A DNA stretch of 64,000 nucleotides from Lachnospiraceae bacterium UBA1818 (GTDB lineage Bacteria > Bacillota > Clostridia > Lachnospirales > Lachnospiraceae), in the NCBI GenBank assembly GCA_904419285.1, contig CAJFQZ010000015.1, positions 1 to 64,000 on the forward strand, read 5' to 3'. Positions within the stretch are counted from its first letter, which is position 1, and every line of letters begins with the position of its first letter. Of the stretch, positions 33,928-42,240 are shown piece by piece. Under the pieces are notes generated by a model. The model was not told where the DNA came from and made no database searches. It saw only the letters and a program-made list of their open reading frames with translations. Both the position numbers and the translations under genes were made by a program.

Positions 33928-34461
33928 ATGGCGACATGGAATTCAAGAGGACTCAGAGGTTCCACTCTGGAGGAGCTGGTCAACCGCACCAACGAGCGGT
34001 ACGATGAGATGGGGCTGGCACTGATCCAGAAGATCCCTACGCCGATCACACCGGTCAGGATCGACAAGGAGCACCGGCATATCACACTTGCCTATTTCGA
34101 TAAGATCAGTACGGTGGATTATATCGGCGCAGTGCAGGGCATTCCGGTCTGCTTTGATGCCAAAGAGTGCAGCGCGGACACTTTCCCTCTGCAGAACGTT
34201 CATGAGCATCAGATGGAGTTCATGGATAAGTTCGAGAAGCAGGGGGGAATTTCTTTTCTGCTGATCTATTACAGTACGAGAGACGAGCTTTATTATATGA
34301 GATACGAACAGATCAGAAAATTCTGGGACAGGGCGGCGCTGGGCGGCAGAAAGAGTTTCCGCCTGGAAGAACTGGAGCCGGGCTGGTTCATGGAGCTGAA
34401 GAACGGCTGCTTTGTCCCTTATCTGGACTACATTCAGAAGGATTTGGACTGCAGGGATTGA
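33928..34461 (+). CDS. recU: Holliday junction resolvase RecU
   Basis: A 177-residue Firmicute resolvase that cuts four-way junctions and works with RuvAB. It has the family N-terminus RGSTLEELVNRTNERY, and the nuclease motifs with conserved acidic residues: TVDYIGAVQGIPVCFDAKE near residue 61 (the Asp and E-x-K type site) and HQMEFMDKF near residue 91. The N-terminal 10-20 residues are shorter than in Bacillus. It is 23 kb from ruvAB. The TGA overlaps the -35 box of the his promoter. Confidence 0.93.
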   Translation: MATWNSRGLRGSTLEELVNRTNERYDEMGLALIQKIPTPITPVRIDKEHRHITLAYFDKISTVDYIGAVQGIPVCFDAKECSADTFPLQNVHEHQMEFMDKFEKQGGISFLLIYYSTRDELYYMRYEQIRKFWDRAALGGRKSFRLEELEPGWFMELKNGCFVPYLDYIQKDLDCRD

Positions 34462-34486
34462 CAGAGCGGAGGAAAGTTCGTATAAT
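34458..34486 (+). promoter_or_regulatory. Consensus sigma-A promoter of the his operon
   Basis: TTGACA (34458-34463) and TATAAT (34481-34486), both perfect, are exactly 17 bp apart. The -35 overlaps the recU stop codon. A start of transcription at about 34493 is expected, only four bases before the palindromic operator. Confidence 0.88.
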
Positions 34487-34496
34487 GACAAAAGGT

Positions 34497-34518
34497 TTTA
34501 GCGTGTTAGCACGATAAA
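34497..34518 (+). promoter_or_regulatory. Palindromic operator before hisZ (HisR/YerC-like site)
   Basis: TTTAGCGTG-TTAG-CACGATAAA has 9-bp arms matching at eight of nine positions. It lies directly downstream of the -10 where a bound repressor would block transcription. The location and sequence fit a TrpR-family histidine repressor site known in Firmicutes (HisR/YerC), by recollection; the regulator itself is not in the window. Confidence 0.55.
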
Positions 34519-34535
34519 GTGAAAGGGGACTGCAA

Positions 34536-35786
34536 ATGGAACAGAAAATGCACACTCCGGAGGGAGTTCGGGATATTTACAATAGAGAATGTGAGACAAA
34601 ACTTGCCATCCAGAAGAAGCTGAGTACTGTGCTGCATCTGTACGGCTATCAGGATATACAGACACCGACGTTTGAATATGATGACGTGTTCCGCAAGGAG
34701 ATCGGCTCTACGTCCACAAAAGAACTCTACCGTTTCTTTGACCGGGAGGGGAATATTCTTACGCTCCGCCCGGATATTACGCCTTCCGTGGCGAGAGCGG
34801 CGGCAACGCTTTTTGAGACAGAGGATTTTCCGATCCGTCTCTGTTATGCGGGTAATACATTTACCAACCATACGAGCTATCAGGGGAGACTGAAAGAGAA
34901 TACTCAGCTTGGCGCTGAGCTGATCGGGCTGGATTCTATTGAGGCGGATGCCGAGATGCTTGCCATGGTGGTGGACGGTCTGAAAAGGACAGGACTGAAG
35001 GAGTTCCAGGTCAATATCGGCCATGTGGACTTTATCCAGAGCCTCCTCGAGGCAACCGGGCTTGAGGACGACGAGATGGACGAGATCCGCACGCTGATCA
35101 ATAACCGGAATTATTTCGGCGTAGAAGAGATCCTGGACAACCGTTCGGTAAAAGAGAGCGTGAAGGAAGCCTTCCACATCCTTCCCGAGCTGATGGGGGG
35201 ACCGGAAATCCTGGAGAGTGCTGCGAGGATCGCCCCCAGTGCGGAGGCCAGACTTGCAGTCACAAGGCTGCAGCAGATCTATAAGCTCCTGAGGCTGTAC
35301 AAGGCAGAGGATCATGTCACCTTTGATCTGAGCATGAGCGGAAGCTACGGATATTATACCGGGATCATTTTCCGCGCGTATACATACGGGACCGGGGACG
35401 CTGTGGTCAGGGGCGGACGGTATGACCATCTTCTGGAAAAATTCGGGAAGAGCACTCCGTCCATCGGATTCGCCATTATCATTGACGAGCTGATGAGCGC
35501 ACTGAACCGACAGAAGATCAGTGTGCAGACGGCGAAGAGGAATCTCCTTGTGTACACGGAGGCAACAGAAAAATGGGCAGTCTCTCTGGCGCGAAGCTTC
35601 CGCGCCAAAGGGAAGAATATCGAGATGCTCAAACGGGAGCCGGAAGAGGAACGAGAAGTCTATGAGGCGTACGGAAAGCGTTCGTCCATTGCGGGCATAC
35701 TGTATCTGAGGGATGACTTTAAAATAGAAATGGTGAATCTGCGGACCGGTGAGGAAAAGACAGTAGATGCCAGAAAGCACAGATAA
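34536..35786 (+). CDS. hisZ: ATP phosphoribosyltransferase regulatory subunit HisZ
   Basis: A 416-residue HisRS paralogue that allosterically activates the short HisG. Class II synthetase-like motifs remain: HTPEGVRDIYN at the start, RPDITPSVARAAAT near residue 77 and SGSYGYYTGIIFRAY near residue 268, but it lacks an anticodon-binding domain like that of HisRS. GGRYDHLLEKFG near residue 290 is typical. AAAGGGGA lies upstream of ATG 34536. It is first in hisZGDB-hisIE, under a consensus promoter and an operator. Confidence 0.93.
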   Translation: MEQKMHTPEGVRDIYNRECETKLAIQKKLSTVLHLYGYQDIQTPTFEYDDVFRKEIGSTSTKELYRFFDREGNILTLRPDITPSVARAAATLFETEDFPIRLCYAGNTFTNHTSYQGRLKENTQLGAELIGLDSIEADAEMLAMVVDGLKRTGLKEFQVNIGHVDFIQSLLEATGLEDDEMDEIRTLINNRNYFGVEEILDNRSVKESVKEAFHILPELMGGPEILESAARIAPSAEARLAVTRLQQIYKLLRLYKAEDHVTFDLSMSGSYGYYTGIIFRAYTYGTGDAVVRGGRYDHLLEKFGKSTPSIGFAIIIDELMSALNRQKISVQTAKRNLLVYTEATEKWAVSLARSFRAKGKNIEMLKREPEEEREVYEAYGKRSSIAGILYLRDDFKIEMVNLRTGEEKTVDARKHR

Positions 35787-35799
35787 AGGAGCAGGACTT

Positions 35800-36444
35800 A
35801 TGAGATATTTGACATTTGCCCTCACAAAGGGGCGCCTTGCGAACAAGACCCTGGAGATGCTTGAAAAGCTGGGGATCACCTGCGAGGAGATGAAAGATAA
35901 GAATTCAAGAAAACTGATCTTTGTCAACGAAGAACTGAAGCTGAAGTTCTTCCTTGCAAAGGGACCGGATGTGCCTACCTATGTGGAGTACGGCGCTGCG
36001 GATATCGGCGTTGTCGGTAAAGATACGATCATAGAGGAAGGCAGAAAAGTGCATGAAGTGCTGGATCTTGGATTTGGAAAATGCAGGATGTGCGTCTGCG
36101 GATATGCGGAGGCGGCGGAACTCCTGAAGCACCATGAGCTGATCCGTGTGGCGACGAAGTACCCGAATATCGCGAAAGACTATTTTTATAATAAAAAGCA
36201 TCAGACTGTTGAGATCATCAAAATGCACGGTTCGATCGAACTTGCGCCGATCGTGGGGCTTTCAGAGGTCATCGTCGATATTGTGGAGACCGGCTCCACA
36301 CTGAAGGAGAACGGTCTTGTCGTCCTTGAGGAAGTATGTCCGCTCTCTGCCCGCATGATCGTAAATCCGGTCAGCATGAGGATGGAGAACGACAGGATCA
36401 AGGAACTGATCAACAATCTGAGAAGCCTGCTTAGGGAGGAATAG
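35800..36444 (+). CDS. hisG: ATP phosphoribosyltransferase, short form HisG
   Basis: A 214-residue catalytic HisG of the short type that needs HisZ. It starts MRYLTFALTKGRLANKTLEM, contains DVPTYVEYGAADIGVVGKD near residue 52, and the PRPP-binding segment IVDIVETGSTLKENGL near residue 158. ATG 35800 is chosen, with AAAGGAGCAGG upstream, over an in-frame codon at 35767 inside hisZ. It catalyses the first and feedback-regulated step of histidine synthesis. Confidence 0.95.
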   Translation: MRYLTFALTKGRLANKTLEMLEKLGITCEEMKDKNSRKLIFVNEELKLKFFLAKGPDVPTYVEYGAADIGVVGKDTIIEEGRKVHEVLDLGFGKCRMCVCGYAEAAELLKHHELIRVATKYPNIAKDYFYNKKHQTVEIIKMHGSIELAPIVGLSEVIVDIVETGSTLKENGLVVLEEVCPLSARMIVNPVSMRMENDRIKELINNLRSLLREE

Positions 36445-36447
36445 AAA

Positions 36448-37746
36448 ATGCGTATTGAGAAACTTGACGAAAGCACAAAGAAGAATCTGCTGGAGGATCT
36501 GCTGAAACGCAGCCCCAACAGTTACGGAAAATATGAACAGAGCGTCAAAGAGATCCTTGACGATGTCAGAGAGAAAAAAGACCGGGCGCTGTTCGACTAT
36601 ACAGAGAAGTTTGACGGAGTCCGGCTGGATGGCTCCAGTATCCAGGTGACAGAGGAGGAGATCAGGGAAGCGTACGGAGAAGTTGGAGAGGAGCTTCTGG
36701 GGATCATCCGCCGCGCGCTTGAGAATATCCGGTCGTATCACGCCAAACAGATGCAGTACAGCTGGTTCGACAGCAGACCGGACGGCACGATCCTGGGACA
36801 GAAGGTGACGGCACTCCAGCGGGTGGGTGTTTATGTGCCGGGCGGAAAGGCTGCCTATCCTTCCTCCGTGCTGATGAATATCATGCCCGCCAAGGTTGCC
36901 GGCGTGGACGAGATCATTATGGTCACACCGCCGGGGAGAGACGGGAAAGTAACGCCGACCACCCTGGTCGCGGCAAAGGAAGCCGGCGCGGACCGGATCT
37001 ACAAGGTTGGCGGCGCGCAGGCGATCGGCGCCCTTGCGTACGGAACGGAAAGCATACCGAAGGTGGACAAGATCGTGGGACCCGGAAATATTTATGTGGC
37101 ACTGGCGAAAAAGGCAGTGTACGGACATGTGAGCATTGACTCCATCGCAGGTCCCAGTGAGATCCTAGTCCTTGCGGATGAGACTGCAAATCCAAGGTAT
37201 GTGGCTGCTGACCTGCTGTCCCAGGCGGAGCACGACGAACTTGCGAGCGCGATCCTCGTCACGACGAGCATGGAACTGGCGGAGAAGGTTTCCGCGCAGA
37301 CTGAGGTGTTTATCAAAGAGCTTTCCAGAGGAGAGATCATCCGGAAGTCTCTGGACAACTATGGACATATCCTTGTTGCAGACACGCTGGCGGATGCTAT
37401 CGACGCTGTAAATGAGATCGCGTCGGAACATATGGAGATCATGACGGCGAATCCTTTTGAGGTAATGACAAAGATCCGAAATGCCGGGGCAATCTTCATC
37501 GGTGAATATTCCAGTGAGCCGCTGGGAGATTATTTCGCGGGACCTAACCATGTCCTGCCGACAAACGGAACCGCAAAGTTCTTCTCACCGCTGTCAGTGG
37601 ATGACTTCATCAAGAAGTCCAGCATCATTTCCTATTCAAGGGACGCGCTGGAGAAGATCCATACAGACATTGAGAAGTTCGCTGAGGCGGAGCACCTGAC
37701 AGCTCATGCAAATTCGATCAAAGTCCGTTTTGACGGGAAAGAATAA
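36448..37746 (+). CDS. hisD: Histidinol dehydrogenase HisD
   Basis: A 432-residue zinc enzyme that oxidises histidinol to histidine in two NAD+-dependent steps. The family motifs are VYVPGGKAAYPSSVLMN near residue 129, the conserved IAGPSEILVLAD segment near residue 232, and LLSQAEHDELA near residue 256, the last containing metal ligands. GPNHVLPT near residue 366 is also conserved. It starts three bases after hisG. A 117-bp gap with the small hairpin CCGGATC-N6-GATCCGG at 37771-37790 separates it from hisB. Confidence 0.96.
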   Translation: MRIEKLDESTKKNLLEDLLKRSPNSYGKYEQSVKEILDDVREKKDRALFDYTEKFDGVRLDGSSIQVTEEEIREAYGEVGEELLGIIRRALENIRSYHAKQMQYSWFDSRPDGTILGQKVTALQRVGVYVPGGKAAYPSSVLMNIMPAKVAGVDEIIMVTPPGRDGKVTPTTLVAAKEAGADRIYKVGGAQAIGALAYGTESIPKVDKIVGPGNIYVALAKKAVYGHVSIDSIAGPSEILVLADETANPRYVAADLLSQAEHDELASAILVTTSMELAEKVSAQTEVFIKELSRGEIIRKSLDNYGHILVADTLADAIDAVNEIASEHMEIMTANPFEVMTKIRNAGAIFIGEYSSEPLGDYFAGPNHVLPTNGTAKFFSPLSVDDFIKKSSIISYSRDALEKIHTDIEKFAEAEHLTAHANSIKVRFDGKE

Positions 37747-37863
37747 GCCGACGGTCAATAAGATAAACAGCCGGATCGCACCTGATCCGGAAAGAGAAAC
37801 GGCATTCCGGAAAAGGACGGAGTTTTCAGAAAAAAATAATACTACAGAGCGGAGGAGCGCTAG

Positions 37864-38454
37864 ATGAGAGCACGCATCGGAAAATGTACAAGAAAAACAA
37901 AAGAGACAGAGATCGATCTCGCGATCAGGCTGGACGGACAGGGGAAGAACAGGATCGATACCGGAATCCCTTTTTTCGACCATATGCTGGACGGCTTTGC
38001 CCGTCACGGCCTGTTTGACCTGGAAGTAAGTGTTAAGGGAGATCTGGAGGTGGACTGCCATCACACGATCGAGGATACCGGGATCGTGCTGGGCACGGCG
38101 ATCGCAGAGGCGCTCGGAGACAAGACGGGAATCCGAAGATACGGATATTTTATTCTGCCCATGGATGAAACCCTTGCCCTGAGTGCAGTGGATCTCTCGG
38201 GAAGGCCTTACCTGAATTTCCAGGCAGAATTTACCGTGCCGAGTCTGGGAGGGATGGATACGGAGATGGTACGGGAATTTTTCTATGCAGTGTCCTACAG
38301 CGCGTCCATGAACCTGCATCTCAAGATCCTGGATGGCGGCAATAACCACCATATGGCGGAAGCGATGTTCAAGGCGTTCGGCAAGGCGCTTGATATGGCG
38401 GTGTCGGCGGAGCCGAGGATCAAGGGAGTATGGTCTACAAAAGGCAGTTTATAA
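37864..38454 (+). CDS. hisB: Imidazoleglycerol-phosphate dehydratase HisB
   Basis: A 196-residue monofunctional IGPD. The manganese-binding His motifs are FFDHMLDGFARHG near residue 39, DCHHTIEDTGI near residue 62, and NNHHMAEAMFKA near residue 160. No histidinol-phosphatase domain is attached. CGGAGG lies eight bases upstream. The usual neighbours hisH, hisA and hisF do not follow; hisIE does. Confidence 0.95.
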   Translation: MRARIGKCTRKTKETEIDLAIRLDGQGKNRIDTGIPFFDHMLDGFARHGLFDLEVSVKGDLEVDCHHTIEDTGIVLGTAIAEALGDKTGIRRYGYFILPMDETLALSAVDLSGRPYLNFQAEFTVPSLGGMDTEMVREFFYAVSYSASMNLHLKILDGGNNHHMAEAMFKAFGKALDMAVSAEPRIKGVWSTKGSL

Positions 38455-38469
38455 AGGAGAAGGTACTAC

Positions 38470-39753
38470 ATGAGTTATAAAAGATTAACCCCCTGTATCT
38501 TTATCAGGGGAGGAAAAGCAGTAAAATGGTTCGACGACAGGACTGTGGTCTCGGATGATGTGATCGAGCTGGCGAAACAGTACAGTGAGAAGGGAGCGGA
38601 CGAACTGATCGTTTTTGACCTTTCTGATTCCGACGAAGAGCACGATGAGTCGATCGACCTGATCAAGAAAATACACCGTGTCATCAGTATCCCGATGATC
38701 GCAGGGGGAAATATACGAAGGACAGAGGATGTGAAAAAGATCCTCTATGCAGGCGCAAAGCGGGCTGTACTGAACTTCTCAAAGCGGCTGTCCATCGATC
38801 TGATCGAGGAAGTGGCGAAGCGGTTCGGAAAAGAGCGCATAGCGGTGTCCCTCAATGATTTTGACACTCTGTTCAAGCAGCAGCATCTGATCGAGGAATA
38901 CAGCACGGAGATCGTGTTCATGCACCGCCTGGACCTGAACTCTGTCATGAACATGACAAAGCTTCCTTGCGTTGTCCTCACAGATACAATGAAGGAGAGC
39001 GAGATACTCCGGATCCTGAAATGTGACGGCGTGAAAGGCGTATCCGGAATGTTCGTGAGCCGGACTGATATGGACTTCAATGCGTTCAAGGATGTCTGCA
39101 TGGAGAATAGGATCCAGATGACTTCTTTTGAGAGCCTGATGGATTTCAGTGAATTCAAGCTGAATTCTGACGGGCTGATCCCGGTCATCGTGCAGGACTA
39201 CAAGACAAACGAAGTGCTGATGATGGCCTACATGAACGAGGAGGCGTTTGACCATACGGTCAAGACAGGACGAATGACATATTACAGCCGGAGCCGTCAG
39301 TGCCAGTGGGTGAAAGGCGAGACTTCCGGACATTTCCAGTATGTAAAATCCATTGCCGCGGACTGCGACAAGGATACACTCCTTGCCAAAGTAGAGCAGG
39401 TAGGCGCGGCATGCCATACAGGAAATCGTTCCTGCTTCTATACAACGATCGTGGGTTCGGATTATGACAGCAAGAATCCGCTTCAGGTATTCGATGAGGT
39501 CTACGATACGATCGTTGACCGCAGAGAGCATCCGAAGGAAGGCTCCTATACAAACTATCTGTTCGAGAAGGGAATCGACAAGATCCTGAAAAAGGTAGGA
39601 GAAGAGGCGACAGAGATCGTGATCGCAGCAAAGAACCCGAATCCGGAGGAAGTAAAATATGAGATCTGTGACTTCCTCTACCATGCGATGGTGCTCATGG
39701 TGGAACGGGGCGTGACCTGGGAAGACATTACGAAGGAGCTGGCGGACCGCTAG
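38470..39753 (+). CDS. hisIE: HisIE fused to an N-terminal HisF-like domain
   Basis: A 427-residue three-part protein. Residues 1-225 resemble the HisF/HisA TIM barrel ([46 protein letters not shown]). The HisF Asp at position 11 is replaced by Phe in CIFI, so this part is probably not catalytic. Residues 230-330 are the HisI cyclohydrolase ([39 protein letters not shown]), and residues 345-427 the HisE pyrophosphohydrolase ([16 protein letters not shown]). HisI and HisE motifs look intact. The fused HisF-like part could be structural or regulatory. AAAGGAGAAGG lies upstream. Confidence 0.9.
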   Translation: MSYKRLTPCIFIRGGKAVKWFDDRTVVSDDVIELAKQYSEKGADELIVFDLSDSDEEHDESIDLIKKIHRVISIPMIAGGNIRRTEDVKKILYAGAKRAVLNFSKRLSIDLIEEVAKRFGKERIAVSLNDFDTLFKQQHLIEEYSTEIVFMHRLDLNSVMNMTKLPCVVLTDTMKESEILRILKCDGVKGVSGMFVSRTDMDFNAFKDVCMENRIQMTSFESLMDFSEFKLNSDGLIPVIVQDYKTNEVLMMAYMNEEAFDHTVKTGRMTYYSRSRQCQWVKGETSGHFQYVKSIAADCDKDTLLAKVEQVGAACHTGNRSCFYTTIVGSDYDSKNPLQVFDEVYDTIVDRREHPKEGSYTNYLFEKGIDKILKKVGEEATEIVIAAKNPNPEEVKYEICDFLYHAMVLMVERGVTWEDITKELADR

Positions 39754-39779
39754 TATCCTGAGAAGCTGGCGGAATACGG

Positions 39780-39860
39780 AAAACAGCCGGAAGGAAATAG
39801 TGCATACAGGGACCTGATTGTTTCCTGTTCTGCACGGTATTTCCTTCCGGCTGTTTTAAC
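39780..39860. terminator. Bidirectional terminator between hisIE and hypE
   Basis: A perfect 20-bp inverted repeat (39780-39799 with 39838-39857, arm AAAACAGCCGGAAGGAAATA) contains further inner pairing. The arms supply an A-run on one side and TTTT on the other, so it serves both the his operon (+) and the hyp operon (-). Confidence 0.9.
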
Positions 39861-39900
39861 GTTTGACCTCGTCCATGCCTGATGGCGGAAGTGCCTGATC

Positions 39901-40911
39901 CTAACAGATCCGGGGAAGCTGCATCCCGCTCAGTTTGGAGAGGATCCTGGTCCCGCCGATGGGAGTCCTGAGCAGGACTCTGCCGGGAAGATCCTCGGTT
40001 ACAGTGCCGATCCGGGCAGCATGTTCTCCCCCGGGGACAGAACGCATGGCAGAGAGAAGCCTGTCCGCGGCCTCCGGCGCACAGACGGCCAGCATCCTTC
40101 CCTCGCAGGCGCAGTAGAGCGGATCCAGTCCGAGGATATCGCAGGCCGCTTCCACCTCAGGATCTATGGGGACTGCTGTCTGCTCCAGCTCAATGGAGAA
40201 CGGCATGCCCTCCGTAAATTCGTTCAGTGTGGTGGCGATCCCTCCACGGGTGGGATCTCTGAGGATCCTCACAGCCTCCGAAATGGCGGGATCAAGGACG
40301 GCTGAGGCAGTCCTTAAGAGAGACTGGCAGTCGGAGCGCAGCGGACTGTCTTCCCGGAGAAGACCGGCGCGCTCCATCATCACAGCGGCTCCGTGCCTGC
40401 CTGCAGTGCCGCTGATCAGGACTGCATCCCCGGGGCGGATCCCGGAGCGGCCGGGAAGAGCGGCCCGGCGGAAGCCGATGCCTGCTGTGTTGATATAGAT
40501 CCCATCGCCTTTTCCTGATTCTACTACCTTCGTATCTCCGGTGACGATCGAGACGCCGGAACCGGCGGCTTCCTCAGCGATGGACATGATGATCTCCTTG
40601 AGATCGGAAATCAGAAATCCTTCTTCAAGGATAAAGGAAAGGCTCAGATATTTTGGAGTTCCTCCCGCCATACAAAGATCGTTGACCGTGCCGCAGACAG
40701 AAAGTTTCCCGATATCGCCGCCGGGGAAACGCCAGGGAGATACCACGAAGCTGTCTGTAGAAAATACAAGAGTGTCCGCTCCCTGCAGAACGGCCCCGTC
40801 CCCCAGCTGGGCAAGCGCCGGATTGTCAAGCGCAGGAAGGAGCAGCGACTCGATCAATTCTGATGTCTTGAGCCCTCCACTTCCATAATCCAGTGTAATT
40901 CGTTCATCCAT
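39901..40911 (-). CDS. hypE: Hydrogenase maturation protein HypE
   Basis: A 336-residue HypE that dehydrates the S-carbamoyl group to thiocyanate, the CN source of the NiFe centre. PurM-like features are LDYGSGGLKTSELI at the start, FSTDSFVVSPWRFPGGDIG near residue 49, and DPTRGGIATTLNEF near residue 218. The C-terminus ends PRIC, the essential cysteine tail. ATG 40911 is chosen over a TTG at 40920 because AGGAGG lies ten bases upstream of the ATG. Last gene of the hyp operon. Confidence 0.95.
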   Translation of the reverse strand: MDERITLDYGSGGLKTSELIESLLLPALDNPALAQLGDGAVLQGADTLVFSTDSFVVSPWRFPGGDIGKLSVCGTVNDLCMAGGTPKYLSLSFILEEGFLISDLKEIIMSIAEEAAGSGVSIVTGDTKVVESGKGDGIYINTAGIGFRRAALPGRSGIRPGDAVLISGTAGRHGAAVMMERAGLLREDSPLRSDCQSLLRTASAVLDPAISEAVRILRDPTRGGIATTLNEFTEGMPFSIELEQTAVPIDPEVEAACDILGLDPLYCACEGRMLAVCAPEAADRLLSAMRSVPGGEHAARIGTVTEDLPGRVLLRTPIGGTRILSKLSGMQLPRIC

Positions 40912-40928
40912 ATTGCTCAAACCTCCTG

Positions 40929-42032
40929 TTATGATGGATCATATTCATACTGATATGCTGCAGCGCACGCTCCTTCACCGGACACCATGCATGGACCGAC
41001 CGGATTCTCAGGCGAACAGATCCTGCCGAAGAGAGGACAGCCGGAGGGAGCCTGAACTCCACGGATAACCTGGGCGCAGCGGCATCCTGGAATCTCTTTT
41101 TCCGGTGCCGGACAGAGGGAGAATTTTTTCCATGCATCCCATGGAGCATATTTCTCCCGCAGTATATAGCCGCTCTCCTTGATCCGGCCGAGTCCCCGCC
41201 AGTCAGCAGAGGAAACAGTGAATACCTGTTCCATCAGACGGAGGGCAGAAACATTGCCCTCTGCATGCACCAGGCGGGTGTATTCGTTCTTCAGGGCGGG
41301 GCGTCTGTCCCTGACCATCCGGACAAGCTCCAGGATGGAGCCGAGCAGATCTGCGGGCTCAAAGCCGCTCACGACGCCCGGGAGACCGTAATCCCGGGGA
41401 AGAAAAGCAAATGCATCTGAACCGGTGACCGCAGCAACATGACCGGGACATAAAAATCCGTCCACAGCAAAATCGGGTGACTCGATGAGGGAGCGCAGGG
41501 CAGGTTCGGTTCTTTTCAGAAGGCAGAGAACGGAAAAGTTCTTTACGCGGCGCTCAGCTGCCTCCAGGATGCAGGCAGCAGTCCCGGGGGCCGTGGTCTC
41601 GAATCCGACTCCCAAAAAGACTATTTCCAGCTCAGGATGTGCTTCTGCAAGATGCACTGCATCCACCGGAGAGTAGACCGACTCCACCAGAGCCCCCTGT
41701 GCCCGGCGGCTCAGAAGGCTGTCTCCCTGCCTGGAACCCGGGACCCGGAGCAGATCTCCATAACTGGCGATCAGGACGCCGGGGCGCTGTGCCAGTTCAA
41801 GGATCATGTCGATCATGCCCGCAGGAGTCACGCAGACCGGACATCCTGGGCCGGAGAGAAGACGGACTGACGCCGGCAGGACACTGCGGATCCCGCTGCG
41901 GGCGATCGCCATTGTATGGGTGCCGCAGATCTCCATCAGGCGGATCTGGCCGGAACCGTCTGAACAGTGTTCGATCTTTCTGAGGATTTCAGCCGCATCC
42001 TTTGGATTTTTGAATAAGTTTTCATAAAGCAT
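40929..42032 (-). CDS. hypD: Hydrogenase maturation protein HypD
   Basis: A 367-residue Fe-S protein that with HypC assembles the Fe(CN)2CO unit. Signatures are LMEICGTHTMAIARSGIR near residue 33, LSGPGCPVCVTP near residue 58, GVGFETTAPGTA near residue 136 and a C-terminal Cys group including CRCAQVIRGVQAPSGCPLF. ATG 42032 (MLYENLFKNPKDA) with GGAGGAG upstream is used; the frame is open further upstream only inside hypC/hypF. It overlaps hypC by 11 bp. Confidence 0.95.
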   Translation of the reverse strand: MLYENLFKNPKDAAEILRKIEHCSDGSGQIRLMEICGTHTMAIARSGIRSVLPASVRLLSGPGCPVCVTPAGMIDMILELAQRPGVLIASYGDLLRVPGSRQGDSLLSRRAQGALVESVYSPVDAVHLAEAHPELEIVFLGVGFETTAPGTAACILEAAERRVKNFSVLCLLKRTEPALRSLIESPDFAVDGFLCPGHVAAVTGSDAFAFLPRDYGLPGVVSGFEPADLLGSILELVRMVRDRRPALKNEYTRLVHAEGNVSALRLMEQVFTVSSADWRGLGRIKESGYILREKYAPWDAWKKFSLCPAPEKEIPGCRCAQVIRGVQAPSGCPLFGRICSPENPVGPCMVSGEGACAAAYQYEYDPS

Positions 42033-42240
42033 CTTTGATCTCCTCCAGAAGCTGCAGATTCTCCAGCGCTTCTTTTTCCGACATTTTTTCGATGGCGAAT
42101 CCGGCATGTACCATGACATATTCGCCGGGGGCCGCATCCTGTATGAAATCGATCCGGACAGACTGAGTCAGCCCGCCGGCCTCGCAGTCTGCGGTTTTTC
42201 CATTGATCTGTTTAATCTTCATTGGCATTGCTAAACACAT
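42022..42240 (-). CDS. hypC: HypC/HybG family maturation chaperone
   Basis: A 72-residue HypC that carries the Fe ligand complex with HypD to the hydrogenase large subunit. It starts with MCLAMPMKI, containing the essential N-terminal Cys2, and VHAGFAIEKMSEKEALE near residue 44. It overlaps the hypF end by 29 bp and hypD by 11 bp, so translation is very tightly packed. Confidence 0.94.
   Translation of the reverse strand: MCLAMPMKIKQINGKTADCEAGGLTQSVRIDFIQDAAPGEYVMVHAGFAIEKMSEKEALENLQLLEEIKDAL

Noticed and set aside
34487-34535. Histidine T-box or attenuator before hisZ
   Set aside because: The leader is only about 40 nt with no specifier or antiterminator structure; a palindromic operator explains the symmetry better.
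40912-40920. TTG start for hypE giving three extra residues
   Set aside because: The AGGAGG site is one base from the TTG but ten bases from ATG 40911, so the ATG is the proper start.
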